Assembly (NCBI RefSeq): GCF_905147045.1
Contig: NC_065911.1
Span: forward strand, 496,001-560,000
Source of the DNA: Nymphalis io
Taxonomy: Eukaryota; Arthropoda; Insecta; Lepidoptera; Nymphalidae
Direction of reading: 5' to 3'
Length of the DNA stretch: 64,000 bases
This document shows positions 25,526 through 35,261 of the stretch, one piece after another. The notes below the pieces were generated by a model that had not been told where the DNA came from, ran no database searches, and saw nothing but the letters and a program-made list of their open reading frames with translations. How positions within the stretch are numbered: position 1 is the first letter of the stretch; each line of letters opens with the position of its first letter. Made by a program: the position numbers and the translations under genes.

Positions 25526-25674
25526 TTTTTTTTTTATATTCGCCGGGAGGGCAAATGACTCTACTCCACCTGATGGTAAGTGGTAGTAGAGTCCAAACGC
25601 GACGACGGCCAGTACAGTCGGGAAGAATGTTCTGAACTAGCCGTCACCACCTTGCCGGCCCGCAAGATGCCTCT

Positions 25675-28593
25675 TCACGCCTCGTTTGAAGGGTTGCCTC
25701 TTACAACCCGGGTTGGGTTGTAAGAGGAGGGGAACACGTGAGCTGGTAAGGAATTCCATTTTTTGGAAGTGCGACAAAGAAAGGAGTTGCCAAATTTCTT
25801 TGTTCGCGATGGAATTGATGTCACAGTTAGGCGGTGACATCGAGAACCAGCTCGCGTGGACTTAAGCAGGAAGGGGGAAGCAGGAATTAGAGAGAATAAT
25901 TCCTCAGAGCACTCGCCGTGATACAGTCGATAGAATGCGCTCAGTGCTGCTATCTCACGACGCAATTGTAAAGGTTCAAGGGTGTTTGTGACCTTTACGT
26001 TGCCAATAATGCGTACGGCACGTCGCTGCAACCGGTCCAAGGCCTCAAGTAGGTACTTAGCGGAGCCATCCCAAAGGTGCGAGCAATATTCCACGCAAGA
26101 CCGTAGCTGTGTTTTGTACAGCAGGCACAGTTGTTGTGGCGTGAAAAAGCGCCGCACCTTGTTCAGAACTCCGAGTTTCCGTGAAGCTGTTTTTATAACA
26201 GCCTCGATGTAATCCCTTGGACTAAGGTCGCAGCGAACGTCAATCCCCAGCATGGCGATTTTGCTTTGCATCACCAGCGGAGTACCACAGAGGGAGGGAA
26301 GAGGGGAAAATGTTGACTTTTTCGCCGTGAGAGCGCATACCTGTGTTTTCTTGGCATTAAACTCAACAAGATTATCAGAGCCCCATTTGGCAATGAGCTC
26401 TAACGTCCTATCGAGTTCAATGACAAGATTCTCCCGCCTCTCCTCAGTTTCCGCCCGCCCAGCCACTGCGCGTCCGTGGTATCCACCATGCACTGTACTA
26501 TCATCTGCATAGCAATGTATGTTCCCAAGGGAGAGCATATCATTGATATGCAAAAGAAAGAGTGTGGGAGATAGCAGAGATCCCTGGGGGACCCCAGCAT
26601 TCACTACATAGAATTGTGAAGCGCAACCATCTACTAAAACACGAAGGCTACGCTTGTGTAGGAAGCTGGCAATCCAGGTGCATAGCTGAGCAGGCAGACC
26701 ATATGCCGGTAGCTTGGAGAGAAGACTTCTGTGCCAGACCCTGTCGAAAGCCTTGGAGATATCGACGCTGACAGCCAACGATTCTCCATGCTTGTCGATA
26801 GCTTCACCCCAGAGGTGCGTTACGTACGCTAGAAGATCACCTGTGGACCGTTTTGGTCGAAACCCGTACTGACGATCATTAATTAGACAGTGATCTTCTA
26901 GGTAATGGATCAGTTGGTTGTTTAAAATCCGTTCCATCACCTTACAAAGTACTGAGGTGATAGCTATTGGCCGATAATTTGCCGGGTCAGACCGATCCCC
27001 TTTTTTGGGAACCGCTTGCACATTAGCTCTTCTCCAAGCCTCCGGCACTCTTCCCGAAGAGAGAGAAAGTTGGATCAGGCGCGTTAACACAGGAGACAGC
27101 TCCGCTGCGCACTTCTTCAGCACTATGGCTGGTAATCCATCGGGACCGCTAGCTTTCCGTACATCAAGTGATTGCAGCTCCGCACGCACATCACGTTTCC
27201 TGATTTTGATGTCAGGCATCGTATGGCCACATGCAGGTATTGTAGGTGGCAGTGCACTACAATCATCGATGACGGAATTGTCGGCAAAGAGTTTAGCCAG
27301 GAGATCAGCTTGCTCTTGCGGACTGTGAGCTAGCGATCCGTCCGGATTTCTGAGCGGTGGCAGCGAAGGTTGGCAGAAATTGTTTTGCACAGACTTGGTC
27401 AGACGCCAGAAGCTACGGGAGCCCCTAGGATGCGAAACAAGGTCATGACCAATCTGTACAATGCGCTGTGCATCCGCTCTCGTGTATGCCTTTCTACAGG
27501 ACTTGGAATTTTTATTATAGTTTGCTTTCAGTGAGTCAATGTTAGATGCCCCGCTAATACAGCCGTTGATCCACTTGCGATATGCCGCCTGCTTAGATGA
27601 TACAGCATCGGCACATTCACGAGTGAACCAACGGTTACGCGTACTCCTACTGACGAGATCTGAGCTAGGAATGTAGTATTCCATTCCCAGCATGATCTCG
27701 CCAGCAACAGCAGCGGCACTAGCTGTCGGGTCATTCCCACTGAAGCAACGTTCCTTCCAAGGGACCGACGCATAGTAATCGCGCATACCGTCCCAATCCG
27801 CCGACTTATAGTGCCAAACGCGACGTTTGCATACCGCTAGTGGCGGCAGCTTGGCCTGTGGCACTCTGGTAGAAATAAGGCTGTGATCCGAAGAGCCAAG
27901 AGGAGCCTGAACCACAACCTGATATTCCACCGGGTGAGAAGTTAGCAGAAGGTCCAGTAGAGAAGGTGCTTGCCCATCAATGTTTGGGATCCTGGTGGGC
28001 TGATCAACCAGTTGGGTCAAGTCATGTGTGAGGGCAAAAGCATGAGCAGTCCTTCCAGCATGGTCAGTTTTGAGGGATTTCAACCAGGATTCGTGGTGAG
28101 CATTAAAATCCCCCAAAAACACCAATTCCGCGTTAGGAAATTGCTCTTGCGCAGCATTTGCCACCCGACTAAGATGGTCAAATAATCGGCTTGTCTCCAA
28201 GTCACCATTGTGGGATCTGTAGAGGGACACGTAGACTCGACTCTGATGAACCAGGTCCTTACGTACCACCAACATGGAGAAGGAGGGGTCCTCCAAGCAG
28301 CGCAGTCGGTGACAGCAAACATCCGTCCTGACGAACAAGCATACTCCGGCTTTCGCTTTGAAGGATTCTTCAAGCGTGTAGCCGGGATAATTAAGGTAGC
28401 TGGTATCGGCAGGACGGAGTATTTGTGTCTCCGTGAGAAACAACATTGCTGGCCGTGCTGTCTCGAGATGGTGGTGGACAGCGTTGAGGTTAGTGTGGAG
28501 TCCTCGGATGTTAGAGAACTCGACCTCAAACAGCGAGGGTATGGTGGGGGTGTGCACCGCTGTACGACCGTTATTTCTTTTTTGTTGCGCCAT
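25675..28593 (-). CDS. LINE-B polyprotein: endonuclease and reverse transcriptase
   Basis: I place the start at ATG 28593 (MAQQKRNN), giving 972 codons; the frame is open 62 codons further upstream but that part looks like leader. The endonuclease-family motifs FSNIRGL, FLTETQ, GDFNAHH (about residue 161) and SSDH (about 233) precede the reverse transcriptase motifs DISKAFDRVWH (about 606), GVPQGSLLSP and YADD (about 694). The function is target-primed reverse transcription: nick chromosomal DNA, then copy element RNA. All visible catalytic motifs are present. The C-terminus is altered by the palindromic insertion, which replaces the usual GVKRHLAGRQGGDG end with a short different tail. Confidence 0.85.
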   Translation of the reverse strand: MAQQKRNNGRTAVHTPTIPSLFEVEFSNIRGLHTNLNAVHHHLETARPAMLFLTETQILRPADTSYLNYPGYTLEESFKAKAGVCLFVRTDVCCHRLRCLEDPSFSMLVVRKDLVHQSRVYVSLYRSHNGDLETSRLFDHLSRVANAAQEQFPNAELVFLGDFNAHHESWLKSLKTDHAGRTAHAFALTHDLTQLVDQPTRIPNIDGQAPSLLDLLLTSHPVEYQVVVQAPLGSSDHSLISTRVPQAKLPPLAVCKRRVWHYKSADWDGMRDYYASVPWKERCFSGNDPTASAAAVAGEIMLGMEYYIPSSDLVSRSTRNRWFTRECADAVSSKQAAYRKWINGCISGASNIDSLKANYNKNSKSCRKAYTRADAQRIVQIGHDLVSHPRGSRSFWRLTKSVQNNFCQPSLPPLRNPDGSLAHSPQEQADLLAKLFADNSVIDDCSALPPTIPACGHTMPDIKIRKRDVRAELQSLDVRKASGPDGLPAIVLKKCAAELSPVLTRLIQLSLSSGRVPEAWRRANVQAVPKKGDRSDPANYRPIAITSVLCKVMERILNNQLIHYLEDHCLINDRQYGFRPKRSTGDLLAYVTHLWGEAIDKHGESLAVSVDISKAFDRVWHRSLLSKLPAYGLPAQLCTWIASFLHKRSLRVLVDGCASQFYVVNAGVPQGSLLSPTLFLLHINDMLSLGNIHCYADDSTVHGGYHGRAVAGRAETEERRENLVIELDRTLELIAKWGSDNLVEFNAKKTQVCALTAKKSTFSPLPSLCGTPLVMQSKIAMLGIDVRCDLSPRDYIEAVIKTASRKLGVLNKVRRFFTPQQLCLLYKTQLRSCVEYCSHLWDGSAKYLLEALDRLQRRAVRIIGNVKVTNTLEPLQLRREIAALSAFYRLYHGECSEELFSLIPASPFLLKSTRAGSRCHRLTVTSIPSRTKKFGNSFLCRTSKKWNSLPAHVFPSSYNPTRVVRGNPSNEA

Positions 28594-29100
28594 TTGGGAA
28601 AAATGAAATGGAAAAGAGACGTGAAGCGAGCGATGTATTGCCACGATAGGGATGGGCAAAGTGTGGAGGCGTGTTTCCCCAAGAGGTTGCCAAAAGGAAA
28701 AATACACTGACCCGCCGGACGGAAGGGCCCCCGAACCCCCCCGGAAGTGGCCGCCGGGATCCCACCTACCGGTCACCAACCGGCACGACGGTCCACCCCG
28801 AGATTATGCGTGGCCTGGTGGGGCAGCCTCACGAGCTGGTTAGGCACGCTCGGGCCCCTGTACTATGCCACGGGCGGCCAGCGGAACAGCCATTTCTTCG
28901 GGTCTCCCTGACCGGCAGGTCAATACAGTTTCCCCCGGCATTGGTTCAACAGCCGTCTCCAATTGGACCAACACCCATCGCGGCAATACTCGCTCGGGCT
29001 CTGGCTGTACACTGGCTGACCTCGAAACGCGGCTGCAAGCCACTTCACGAGTTTTTCACCATGCGTACGGTGGTAACAAGCCAGGCGGATGTTAGCATCC

Positions 29101-29191
29101 CGGACGGTTTTATATTATAACTGTATGTAGGTATTTTTATATTCGCAATAAATCAGTCACCATCTTGCTCCTGTGTTTGATTGACGTTCCA
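29101..29191 (+). repeat. 5' LTR of the gypsy element
   Basis: 91 bp ending GTTCCA. It differs from the 3' LTR only at its first base (C instead of T). An AATAAA lies at about 29147. Confidence 0.9.
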
Positions 29192-29254
29192 CTGGCGACG
29201 AGTCGGTTACATACCACGCGTTTATTTAAAAAGTTACAAATTAGTGTTTCAATA

Positions 29255-32200
29255 ATGCCTATTGGAAAATTAGAACCATTCGATGTGAATTCTAAGCAGT
29301 GGCCGGCGTATATTAGAAGAGTAAAACAATACATTGTGCTAAATGAGATTAAAGAGGAACTGCATGTACCGTTATTAATAACGGTTGTAGGAGAGGCTAC
29401 CTATGCATTAATGTGCGATCTATGTTCGCCGGCACTTCCCGAAACGAAAAACTTCGATCAATTGGTAAAACTATTATCCGATCACCTAGAACCACAACGC
29501 TCAGAAATAGCCGAACGCCACGTGTTTCGGTTACGTAGACAACGCCCCGGCGAGCCTCTCATGGATTATCTTCACAACCTTAAACACCTGGCAACAACAT
29601 GTAATTTTGGGAGTACGCTAGAAGAAAACCTACGAGATCAATTTGTGTCTGGATTGGTCAATGAAGTGATGCGGTCTAGAATATTCGCGGAGAGAAATAT
29701 CAAATTTAAGGAGGCGGTGGAGTTGGCTCTGGCGCTGGAGGCTGCAGAGAAGCCCGCGGAGGTGAGCGGGGCGACGTCGGTCCCGACTACGGCCTCGTGT
29801 GCAGGCGGCGAGGGCACAGAAGCCCTGCATCAGGTGAGCGACCGGCGCGGCCCGGCGCGGCGGCCCTCGGCGGTGGCCGGCAGCGGCGCGCGCGCCCGCG
29901 GCCGGAGGGATGCGGACGAGGTGCGCTGTTGGAGATGTGGGAAGTCTCATAGTGCTAATAAGTGTCGTTATGCGCTATATAGTTGCGATAAATGTAAAAA
30001 AAAAGGGCATTTAAAAGTTATGTGTGAGGAAGTGCGGAATCGTGCATTTGGGCGCAATAGCTATAATAATTATGTTGTAGACGCGAGTGCCTCCGAGGAT
30101 GAGGACTTCTTCAATATCGAATTGGCGGCTAAAGGTAATGGACCCTATTTTATCAAAGTGATAATCGACGGTCATGTATTAGAATGTGAAATAGACACGG
30201 GGAGTCGTATCTCTGCCATTAGTGATCAACTTTTTAATAAATTATTCCCTAATAAAAAAATTAATACAGATAATCTCATTCTACGTTGTTATTCCGGGAC
30301 TCAAATTAAGTCCCTTGGTTATATTAATGTAAATGTTACTCTTAACGAAATTAAGGCGGAAAATCTAGCTTTATACGTCATAGAAAATGGGTCGCGCCCT
30401 TTAGTGGGCTGTGATTGGATGCGCGCTTTGAATAAAAAAAAAATAACGTTAAAAGAAATTGTAGAAGATAATTTTATAGACTGTTTAATAAACGAATTTA
30501 CTGAAGTGTTTACAGATAAGTTAGGTACGTGTAAGAAAACAATTCAATTGCATCTCACGGATAAGGAACCGGTTTATGTAAGGGCACGCCCCGTTCCCCT
30601 CGCGCTGCGCGGCCGCGTCGAGAACGAGCTCGAGCGCCTCGAGCGCGAGGGTTATACCTACCGCGTGGACCACTCGGAGTACGGAACTCCGATCGTCCCC
30701 GTGGTGAAGGAATGCGGCGAAATACGTATTTGCGGGGACTATAAAATTACGATAAACCCGAAATTAAAACGTGATTATTACCCTTTGCCTCGTATAGAGG
30801 AATTGTTTGCAGCATTGAGTGGGGGTGAGGAGTTTTCAAAAATTGACTTGAAACACTCATATCAACAAGTCCTTTTATCAGAGGAATCTCAACCTTATAC
30901 CGCGATCACTACTCATATCGGCACCTTCGTATATCGCCGCACACCTTTCGGGTTATCATGTATACCGGAAAAATTTCAAAAAATTATGGAAGAGACGCTC
31001 CGAGGGGTTCCCGGTACGGTAGTGTTTTTAGATGATATATGTGTGACAGGTTCTAATAGACAAATACATATGAGTAATTTACGAGCTGTGCTGGAACGGT
31101 TACGGTCTATGGGTTTCACGGTAAAATTAAACAAATGTAGTTTCTTGAAATTTAACGTCAAATATTTAGGCTTTATTATAGATAGATTAGGCTTGCACCC
31201 CGATAATAAAAAAATATCAGCTATATGCGATGCGCCACGACCGGAAAATGTTACTCAGTTAAAGAGTTTTTTAGGAATGCTAAACTATTATGGTAAATTC
31301 ATTCAAAATCTTAGTATAATTTTACATCCCTTACATAGTTTACTAAAAAAAAATGTTGAATGGAATTGGAACGCGGATTGTGAAGCGGCTTTTTCTAAGG
31401 CTAAGAGTGTATTGACAGGGGATAAGGTGCTGGCACACTACGAAGAGGGCCGGCCGTTGGTGTTGTCGGTGGATAGCAGCGCGAACGGGCTGGGCGCCGT
31501 TCTCGCGCACCGCTACCCGGACGGCAGCGAGCGCCCCGTGAGCTGTGTGTCGCGCACGCTTAATAGTGCAGAAATTAATTATAGCCAACTTGATAAAGAA
31601 GCGTTAGCTATCTTTTTTGGGATTATTAAACATCATCAATATCTTTTCGGTAGACGATTTGTACTACGAACGGATCATCAACCGTTAAGTTACATTTTTA
31701 GTCCAAAATGCGGTATCCCTCAAACGGCTGCAAGTCGCTTGCAGCGCTGGGCGGCGCGGCTATCGGCTTACGAATTTTCGGTAGAATTTGTGCGTTCGTG
31801 CGAGAACAGTCCGGCCGATGCGTTATCCCGCTTACCCCTGCCGTGCGAACACCGATCATCATCGCCTGCGCCGTTAAGTTATATCAATATAATAGACGAT
31901 AACTTACCCATTAATTTTAAAGATATTAGTCGCGAAACAAAGAAAGATCCATTATTAAGTAAGATCGTTGGTTATGTGTTGTTTGGATGGCCGTCTTATA
32001 CGAAATGCGAGGAAGAAAAAGCTTATTTTAGTAGGAAAAACGAAATTGTTTTAGAATTAGGTTGTTTAATTTATAAATATAGAATCATAGTACCGCCACA
32101 ATTACGTAAAAAGATCTTGAAAGAAATACACGAAGGTCATCTTGGTATAAATAAAATGAAAAATGTATCAAGAAGTTATATCTATTGGCCTAATATTGAT

Positions 32201-33094
32201 AGGGATATAGAAAATTTGTGTCGGAATTGCGAAGCGTGTCGCATGGTTCGAGACGCACCCCCGCGGGCTACTTTGCATCCGTGGGAATTTCCTCTTCATC
32301 CGTGGCAACGCTTACATGCGGACTTCGCTGAATGTGCAGGAAAAAAATATTTAATATTAATCGACGCGCACTCCAAGTGGCTGGAAGTTGTATGTATGTT
32401 ACGAACGGACGCAGATTCGACCATTTCCGTTTTAAGAACTATTTTTGCGAGATTCGGGCTTCCATCGCAACTAGTTACGGATAACGGTCCCCCTTTCAGT
32501 TCTTTAGATTTTAATAATTATTGTATTTTAAACTGTATAAAGCATATATCAACGGCACCATACAGACCTCAAGGTAACGGCGCGGCTGAGAATGCCGTAA
32601 AAACCGTAAAAAAAGTCATAAAACCTGCAGTATACTTAAAAGAGGATGTGTCTTTGTCCCTATTGAAATTTCTTTTTCAGTATCGAAACTGTGAAAATGC
32701 TACTACGGGAGTTTCTCCGGCCGTCGCGTTCTTAGGACGTCGCTTACGAGGACGTCTGGACGCGTTACGCCCGAACGTGTCAAAGGTCGTGGAGTCGGTG
32801 CAAGATAGGCAGGTTGCTAATAAAATGGGGTCAACACGTCAAATTAAAGTAGGTGATGACGTTATGGTACGCGATTATACTAAGAACGGAACTAAGTGGA
32901 CAGGGGGAACTGTAACAGGTCAATCGGGTCCAGTGTCGTATAAAGTAGACGTGGGAGATGGAGTAACGTGGCGTAGACATCACGATCAAGTGATTAACCT
33001 AAATAAAAAAGATCGGTTTTCTTTATCGCGGACTAATCAGCACGGCTCGGTAATTAACAAAAGGAAAAATGAGATCGAAAATGTTAACGGTTAA
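29255..33094 (+). CDS. gypsy gag-pol polyprotein
   Basis: Start at ATG 29255 (MPIGKLEPF); the frame is open upstream into the LTR but that is not expected to be translated from the element RNA. The 1279 codons contain, in order: a gag-like helical region; two zinc knuckles starting CWRCGK (residue 225) and CDKCKKKGH; aspartic protease DTGS (314); reverse transcriptase with FLDD (591-594); RNase H with VDSS (D740); integrase with an H-H-C-C finger from HEGHLG (959) and a catalytic triad D1023, D1076, E1112 with the typical 35-residue D-E spacing; then a GPY/F-like module. All motifs are intact and there is no frameshift between gag and pol. Coding alternates between AT-rich stretches and very GC-rich patches. 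Confidence 0.92.
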   Translation: MPIGKLEPFDVNSKQWPAYIRRVKQYIVLNEIKEELHVPLLITVVGEATYALMCDLCSPALPETKNFDQLVKLLSDHLEPQRSEIAERHVFRLRRQRPGEPLMDYLHNLKHLATTCNFGSTLEENLRDQFVSGLVNEVMRSRIFAERNIKFKEAVELALALEAAEKPAEVSGATSVPTTASCAGGEGTEALHQVSDRRGPARRPSAVAGSGARARGRRDADEVRCWRCGKSHSANKCRYALYSCDKCKKKGHLKVMCEEVRNRAFGRNSYNNYVVDASASEDEDFFNIELAAKGNGPYFIKVIIDGHVLECEIDTGSRISAISDQLFNKLFPNKKINTDNLILRCYSGTQIKSLGYINVNVTLNEIKAENLALYVIENGSRPLVGCDWMRALNKKKITLKEIVEDNFIDCLINEFTEVFTDKLGTCKKTIQLHLTDKEPVYVRARPVPLALRGRVENELERLEREGYTYRVDHSEYGTPIVPVVKECGEIRICGDYKITINPKLKRDYYPLPRIEELFAALSGGEEFSKIDLKHSYQQVLLSEESQPYTAITTHIGTFVYRRTPFGLSCIPEKFQKIMEETLRGVPGTVVFLDDICVTGSNRQIHMSNLRAVLERLRSMGFTVKLNKCSFLKFNVKYLGFIIDRLGLHPDNKKISAICDAPRPENVTQLKSFLGMLNYYGKFIQNLSIILHPLHSLLKKNVEWNWNADCEAAFSKAKSVLTGDKVLAHYEEGRPLVLSVDSSANGLGAVLAHRYPDGSERPVSCVSRTLNSAEINYSQLDKEALAIFFGIIKHHQYLFGRRFVLRTDHQPLSYIFSPKCGIPQTAASRLQRWAARLSAYEFSVEFVRSCENSPADALSRLPLPCEHRSSSPAPLSYINIIDDNLPINFKDISRETKKDPLLSKIVGYVLFGWPSYTKCEEEKAYFSRKNEIVLELGCLIYKYRIIVPPQLRKKILKEIHEGHLGINKMKNVSRSYIYWPNIDRDIENLCRNCEACRMVRDAPPRATLHPWEFPLHPWQRLHADFAECAGKKYLILIDAHSKWLEVVCMLRTDADSTISVLRTIFARFGLPSQLVTDNGPPFSSLDFNNYCILNCIKHISTAPYRPQGNGAAENAVKTVKKVIKPAVYLKEDVSLSLLKFLFQYRNCENATTGVSPAVAFLGRRLRGRLDALRPNVSKVVESVQDRQVANKMGSTRQIKVGDDVMVRDYTKNGTKWTGGTVTGQSGPVSYKVDVGDGVTWRRHHDQVINLNKKDRFSLSRTNQHGSVINKRKNEIENVNG

Positions 33095-33164
33095 TTAATA
33101 AGAATATAAACTTTACTGTTATAGCTATACTTTAAGTGTTTAAGTAATTTAAAAAGGGGGAAAA

Positions 33165-33255
33165 TGGACGGTTTTATATTATAACTGTATGTAGGTATTT
33201 TTATATTCGCAATAAATCAGTCACCATCTTGCTCCTGTGTTTGATTGACGTTCCA
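33165..33255 (+). repeat. 3' LTR of the gypsy element
   Basis: Starts TGGACGG and ends GTTCCA, 91 bp, preceded by the polypurine tract and followed by CATCC. Confidence 0.9.
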
Positions 33256-33378
33256 CATCCTACCACCAGATGAGCAGATGGTCGCTCAGATATCCCTTAG
33301 TCGCCTCTTACGATACCCATGGGAAAGAGAGGGGCAGTGAAATGTATTCTTTCTCCGTCACTGCACGGATAAAAAAAG

Positions 33379-33507
33379 TGTATTCCATCAAACCGCACTG
33401 GAGCAGCGTGGTGGAATAAGCTCCAAGCCTTCTGCTCAAAAAAGGGTGAGGAGGCCTTTAGCCCAGCAGTAGGACATTCACATGCTGTTACGGATAAAAA
33501 AAACACA
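33379..33507 (+). mobile_element. SINE S2, right half
   Basis: Resumes at GTGTATTCCATC, repeating the last bases of the left half, and ends TGTTACGGATAAAAAAA. Confidence 0.85.
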
Positions 33508-33864
33508 CACCCACAATGTGCTGTGCAAACACATACAAATCTATAGTCGATTCCAATAGCAAGTAGAGTATATAAGCAAGTTTGACTTTGAAATTTGGTC
33601 GAAATCTTAATATTCAGTGGTATTGACTATGGATTCGCGAAAAATTTAGCGTTTTGGTTATCTGTGAAGTTGTTATCGGAACTTTGTAAGTAAAACTAAA
33701 GTGTATATAAGTGGTTAAGTGTAACAGTGTCGTGTTTTATATAGAGATATATTGACCGAGAAGTGTTTGTAGTGTACAATACAGCAGAGCTGGTAGCGAA
33801 TCGCATGGAATCGCATATCTAAGGTTTGCTAATCTTTTAAAAACGAGTAGAGTTTTCTGCTCAC
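33508..33864. other. Intron sequence of GTPBP-like copy B
   Basis: No separate element seen. The part up to about 33735 reappears inverted at 59595-59822. The part after 33740 reappears in direct orientation at 60828 onward, so 33735-33740 is an inversion breakpoint between copies B and C. Confidence 0.6.
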
Positions 33865-34134
33865 CTGAAAGTATATACAGCCTCTAGGGTCGTTTGGGTC
33901 TTCGAGGAACACCAGGTCGTCACACACGCACTAGTCCTGCGTGTCGCTCGACACGTGCGCGTCGCTGTACTTGCTTCCGTCGTCCGACACGTACACGTTC
34001 GTGCACTTCGTGTCCGATGCCTTCGTGAGGCTGTTCTTCACGTTGGCGATGTCTTGGAGGATATTCTTGTTCTGTCTCCTCGCGTTCTTTCGATTCTTCT
34101 CCGAAGCTTGCGACGAGTGGACTAGTTCTGATAT
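33865..34134 (-). pseudogene. GTPBP1/2-like: GTPBP1/2-like GTPase, basic/acidic insert exon (copy B, nonsense)
   Basis: 270 bp, exactly 90 codons, between acceptor CGTTACAG and donor GTGAGC. Most of it (ISELVHSS, then an Asn/Lys/Arg-rich stretch, then Ser/Asp-rich) has no counterpart in the vertebrate proteins I remember. The last residues DPRGCIYFQ join the next exon to give the conserved strand before GFQ..VHVGNVRQTA, which ties the exon to the gene. Codon 68 is TAG (33933-33931); copy C has AAG there (61013-61011), so copy B is broken. Confidence 0.75.
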
Positions 34135-34164
34135 CTGTAACGATGAATTTTGAAAATAAAAAAA

Positions 34165-34410
34165 TATATCACTTTTTTAATTTCGTATAGGTACGCTGGC
34201 AAATGACCACCTTATGGTAAGTGGTCGTCACTACCCATAGACTTTGTCACAGTCTATTAACCACCCCTAACATCGTAATGCGCCATCAACCTTGGGAACT
34301 AAGATATTAAGTCTCTTGTGCCTATAGTTACACTGTCTAACTCATCTTTCAAACTAGCACACAATAATACTAAGTATTGCCATGGCGGTAGAAACGTTAT
34401 TCAAAAAAGC
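34165..34410 (-). mobile_element. SINE S1, strongly diverged
   Basis: Begins after an A/T run with GTATAGGTACGCTGGC and keeps the S1 order (ACCTTATGGTAAGTGGTC, TTGGGAACTAAGATATTAAG), but with many substitutions. Confidence 0.6.
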
Positions 34411-34629
34411 CTTTTTAAATCGTTTGTATAATAAAATTTTAAATATAAAGCTACAATCAGTATGGCTACTCTGTAAGAACATTCTCTCACTCATCATCAT
34501 CATGTCAACATATCACCGGAGAGTGATGAATCTAAAATTCTAGAATAGCACTACTGGCCGCGTATATATATTCTGTCTTAAATACATGTAAGTTTTTATT
34601 TAGTAATAAGGTTTGAATTAGCGACCCAA

Positions 34630-34849
34630 CTGTCGTCCTCTGCAAGTCCCGGGCGGACAGCCTCCGAAGGTGGGCCGCTCGTGTCCCGCGGCGTAGCCCC
34701 CCGGCCGCGCTAGCAGCACCATGCCTTGCCGCAGTCCCGGCGGGAAGCAACCCAGGCCCAGCGACGCCGACTGTCCCGCGTGCACGCTGCCGCACGGGAC
34801 GCGGTTGCGGTATATCGTGCGCACGTATATCTCCGCGAACTCGCCGGAC
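34630..34849 (-). pseudogene. GTPBP1/2-like: GTPBP1/2-like GTPase, domain II end exon (copy B, lost donor)
   Basis: The frame contains YRNRVPCGSVHAGQSASLGL and LRQGMVLLARPGG, matching the family region RNR....RAGQ.A.L.L......RKGMV. The expected donor after CGACAG reads TTGGGT, whereas copy C (61125) has GTGGGT, so the splice site was lost by one substitution. The upstream edge abuts a 13-G tract at 34862-34874 and its exact acceptor is unclear. Confidence 0.8.
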
Positions 34850-34926
34850 TCCAAAGGTCTTGGGGGGGGGGGGGTGTTAAATATACGTCGCTCTATTCAT
34901 CTCACAACTAACAGAACGCAACGCAC

Positions 34927-35040
34927 CTATGATAAGTTCGTCGCCCTCGTAGAGTCGCCCTCGCGCGAGCAGTCCCCCCACGACGGGCCCCGTCGAGTCC
35001 CCTACGTGGAAAATTTCGTCTATTTGAAACTCGCACGCCT
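34927..35040 (-). pseudogene. GTPBP1/2-like: GTPBP1/2-like GTPase, domain II start exon (copy B, lost acceptor)
   Basis: Contains ACEFQIDEIFHVGDSTGPVV and GDELIIG, matching the family segment EFQVDEIY....GTVVGG......GDQL. The donor GTGCGT is good. The acceptor reads TTACAA in copy B but TTACAG in copy C (61498-61500), so copy B lost it by a single transition. Confidence 0.82.
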
Positions 35041-35121
35041 CTTGTAAAGTGACATAAATTATAACATTTATAATTTAATAAAAAGGATACTAGTCAACTG
35101 CGCAACATATGGTTCACTCAC

Positions 35122-35243
35122 GTCCTCGGGGCGCTGCAGGTCGCGGCGCGGCGCCAGCGCCAGCAGGCACGCGTGCAGCGCGTTGAGGCCGGCGCCGCGC
35201 ACGCAGCTCTCCGGGAACACGGCCACCCTGCCGGCCGACACTA
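35122..35243 (-). pseudogene. GTPBP1/2-like: GTPBP1/2-like GTPase, end of the G domain (copy B)
   Basis: Frame TVVSAGRVAVFPES followed by a Leu/Ala-rich helix and a perfect GTGAGT donor. In the family this is the SSVSGESLDLLK-like G5 region. The acceptor side is unclear: upstream is a (TA)n run and an inserted S3 SINE. In copy C the corresponding Cys codon is a TGA stop. Confidence 0.7.
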
Positions 35244-35261
35244 CTGTGATTTGCGTTCAAC

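Larger units (their letters stand above)
29101..33255 (+). mobile_element. Complete Ty3/gypsy (mag-like) LTR retrotransposon
   Basis: 4155 bp, bounded by two 91-bp LTRs and a 5-bp target duplication CATCC (29096-29100 and 33256-33260). One long ORF fills the interior. A purine-rich AAAAAGGGGGAAAA lies just before the 3' LTR, and CTGGCGACGAGTC follows the 5' LTR as a likely tRNA primer site. Very short LTRs are known from the Bombyx element mag (77 bp), so I place it near the mag lineage. It disrupts the leader of LINE-B copy 2. No envelope-like ORF is present. Confidence 0.92.
25525..33378 (-). mobile_element. LINE-B copy 2, apparently full length, with nested gypsy
   Basis: The LINE runs from its A tail (T run at 25527-25540) to a 5' end near 33370. 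Removing the gypsy element (29101-33255 plus one 5-bp duplication) leaves about 3.7 kb. A short GTGTAT duplication from the host SINE flanks it. It is the only copy with a full endonuclease region and 5' leader; about 0.6 kb of leader lies on both sides of the gypsy element. At 25693-25730 the 3' coding end has a palindromic insertion (CCTCTTACAACCC with its inverse). Confidence 0.85.

Noticed and set aside
28080..28710. Long antisense ORFs over LINE-B (for example 28210-28710 plus and 28080-28682 minus)
   Set aside because: They are shadows of the LINE polyprotein; no own motifs.
29255..33255. Possible endogenous retrovirus with envelope
   Set aside because: Only 70 bases separate the pol stop from the 3' LTR; no envelope reading frame.
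34721..35047. Plus-strand ORF of 108 codons
   Set aside because: Antisense to two well-supported GTPBP-like exons.
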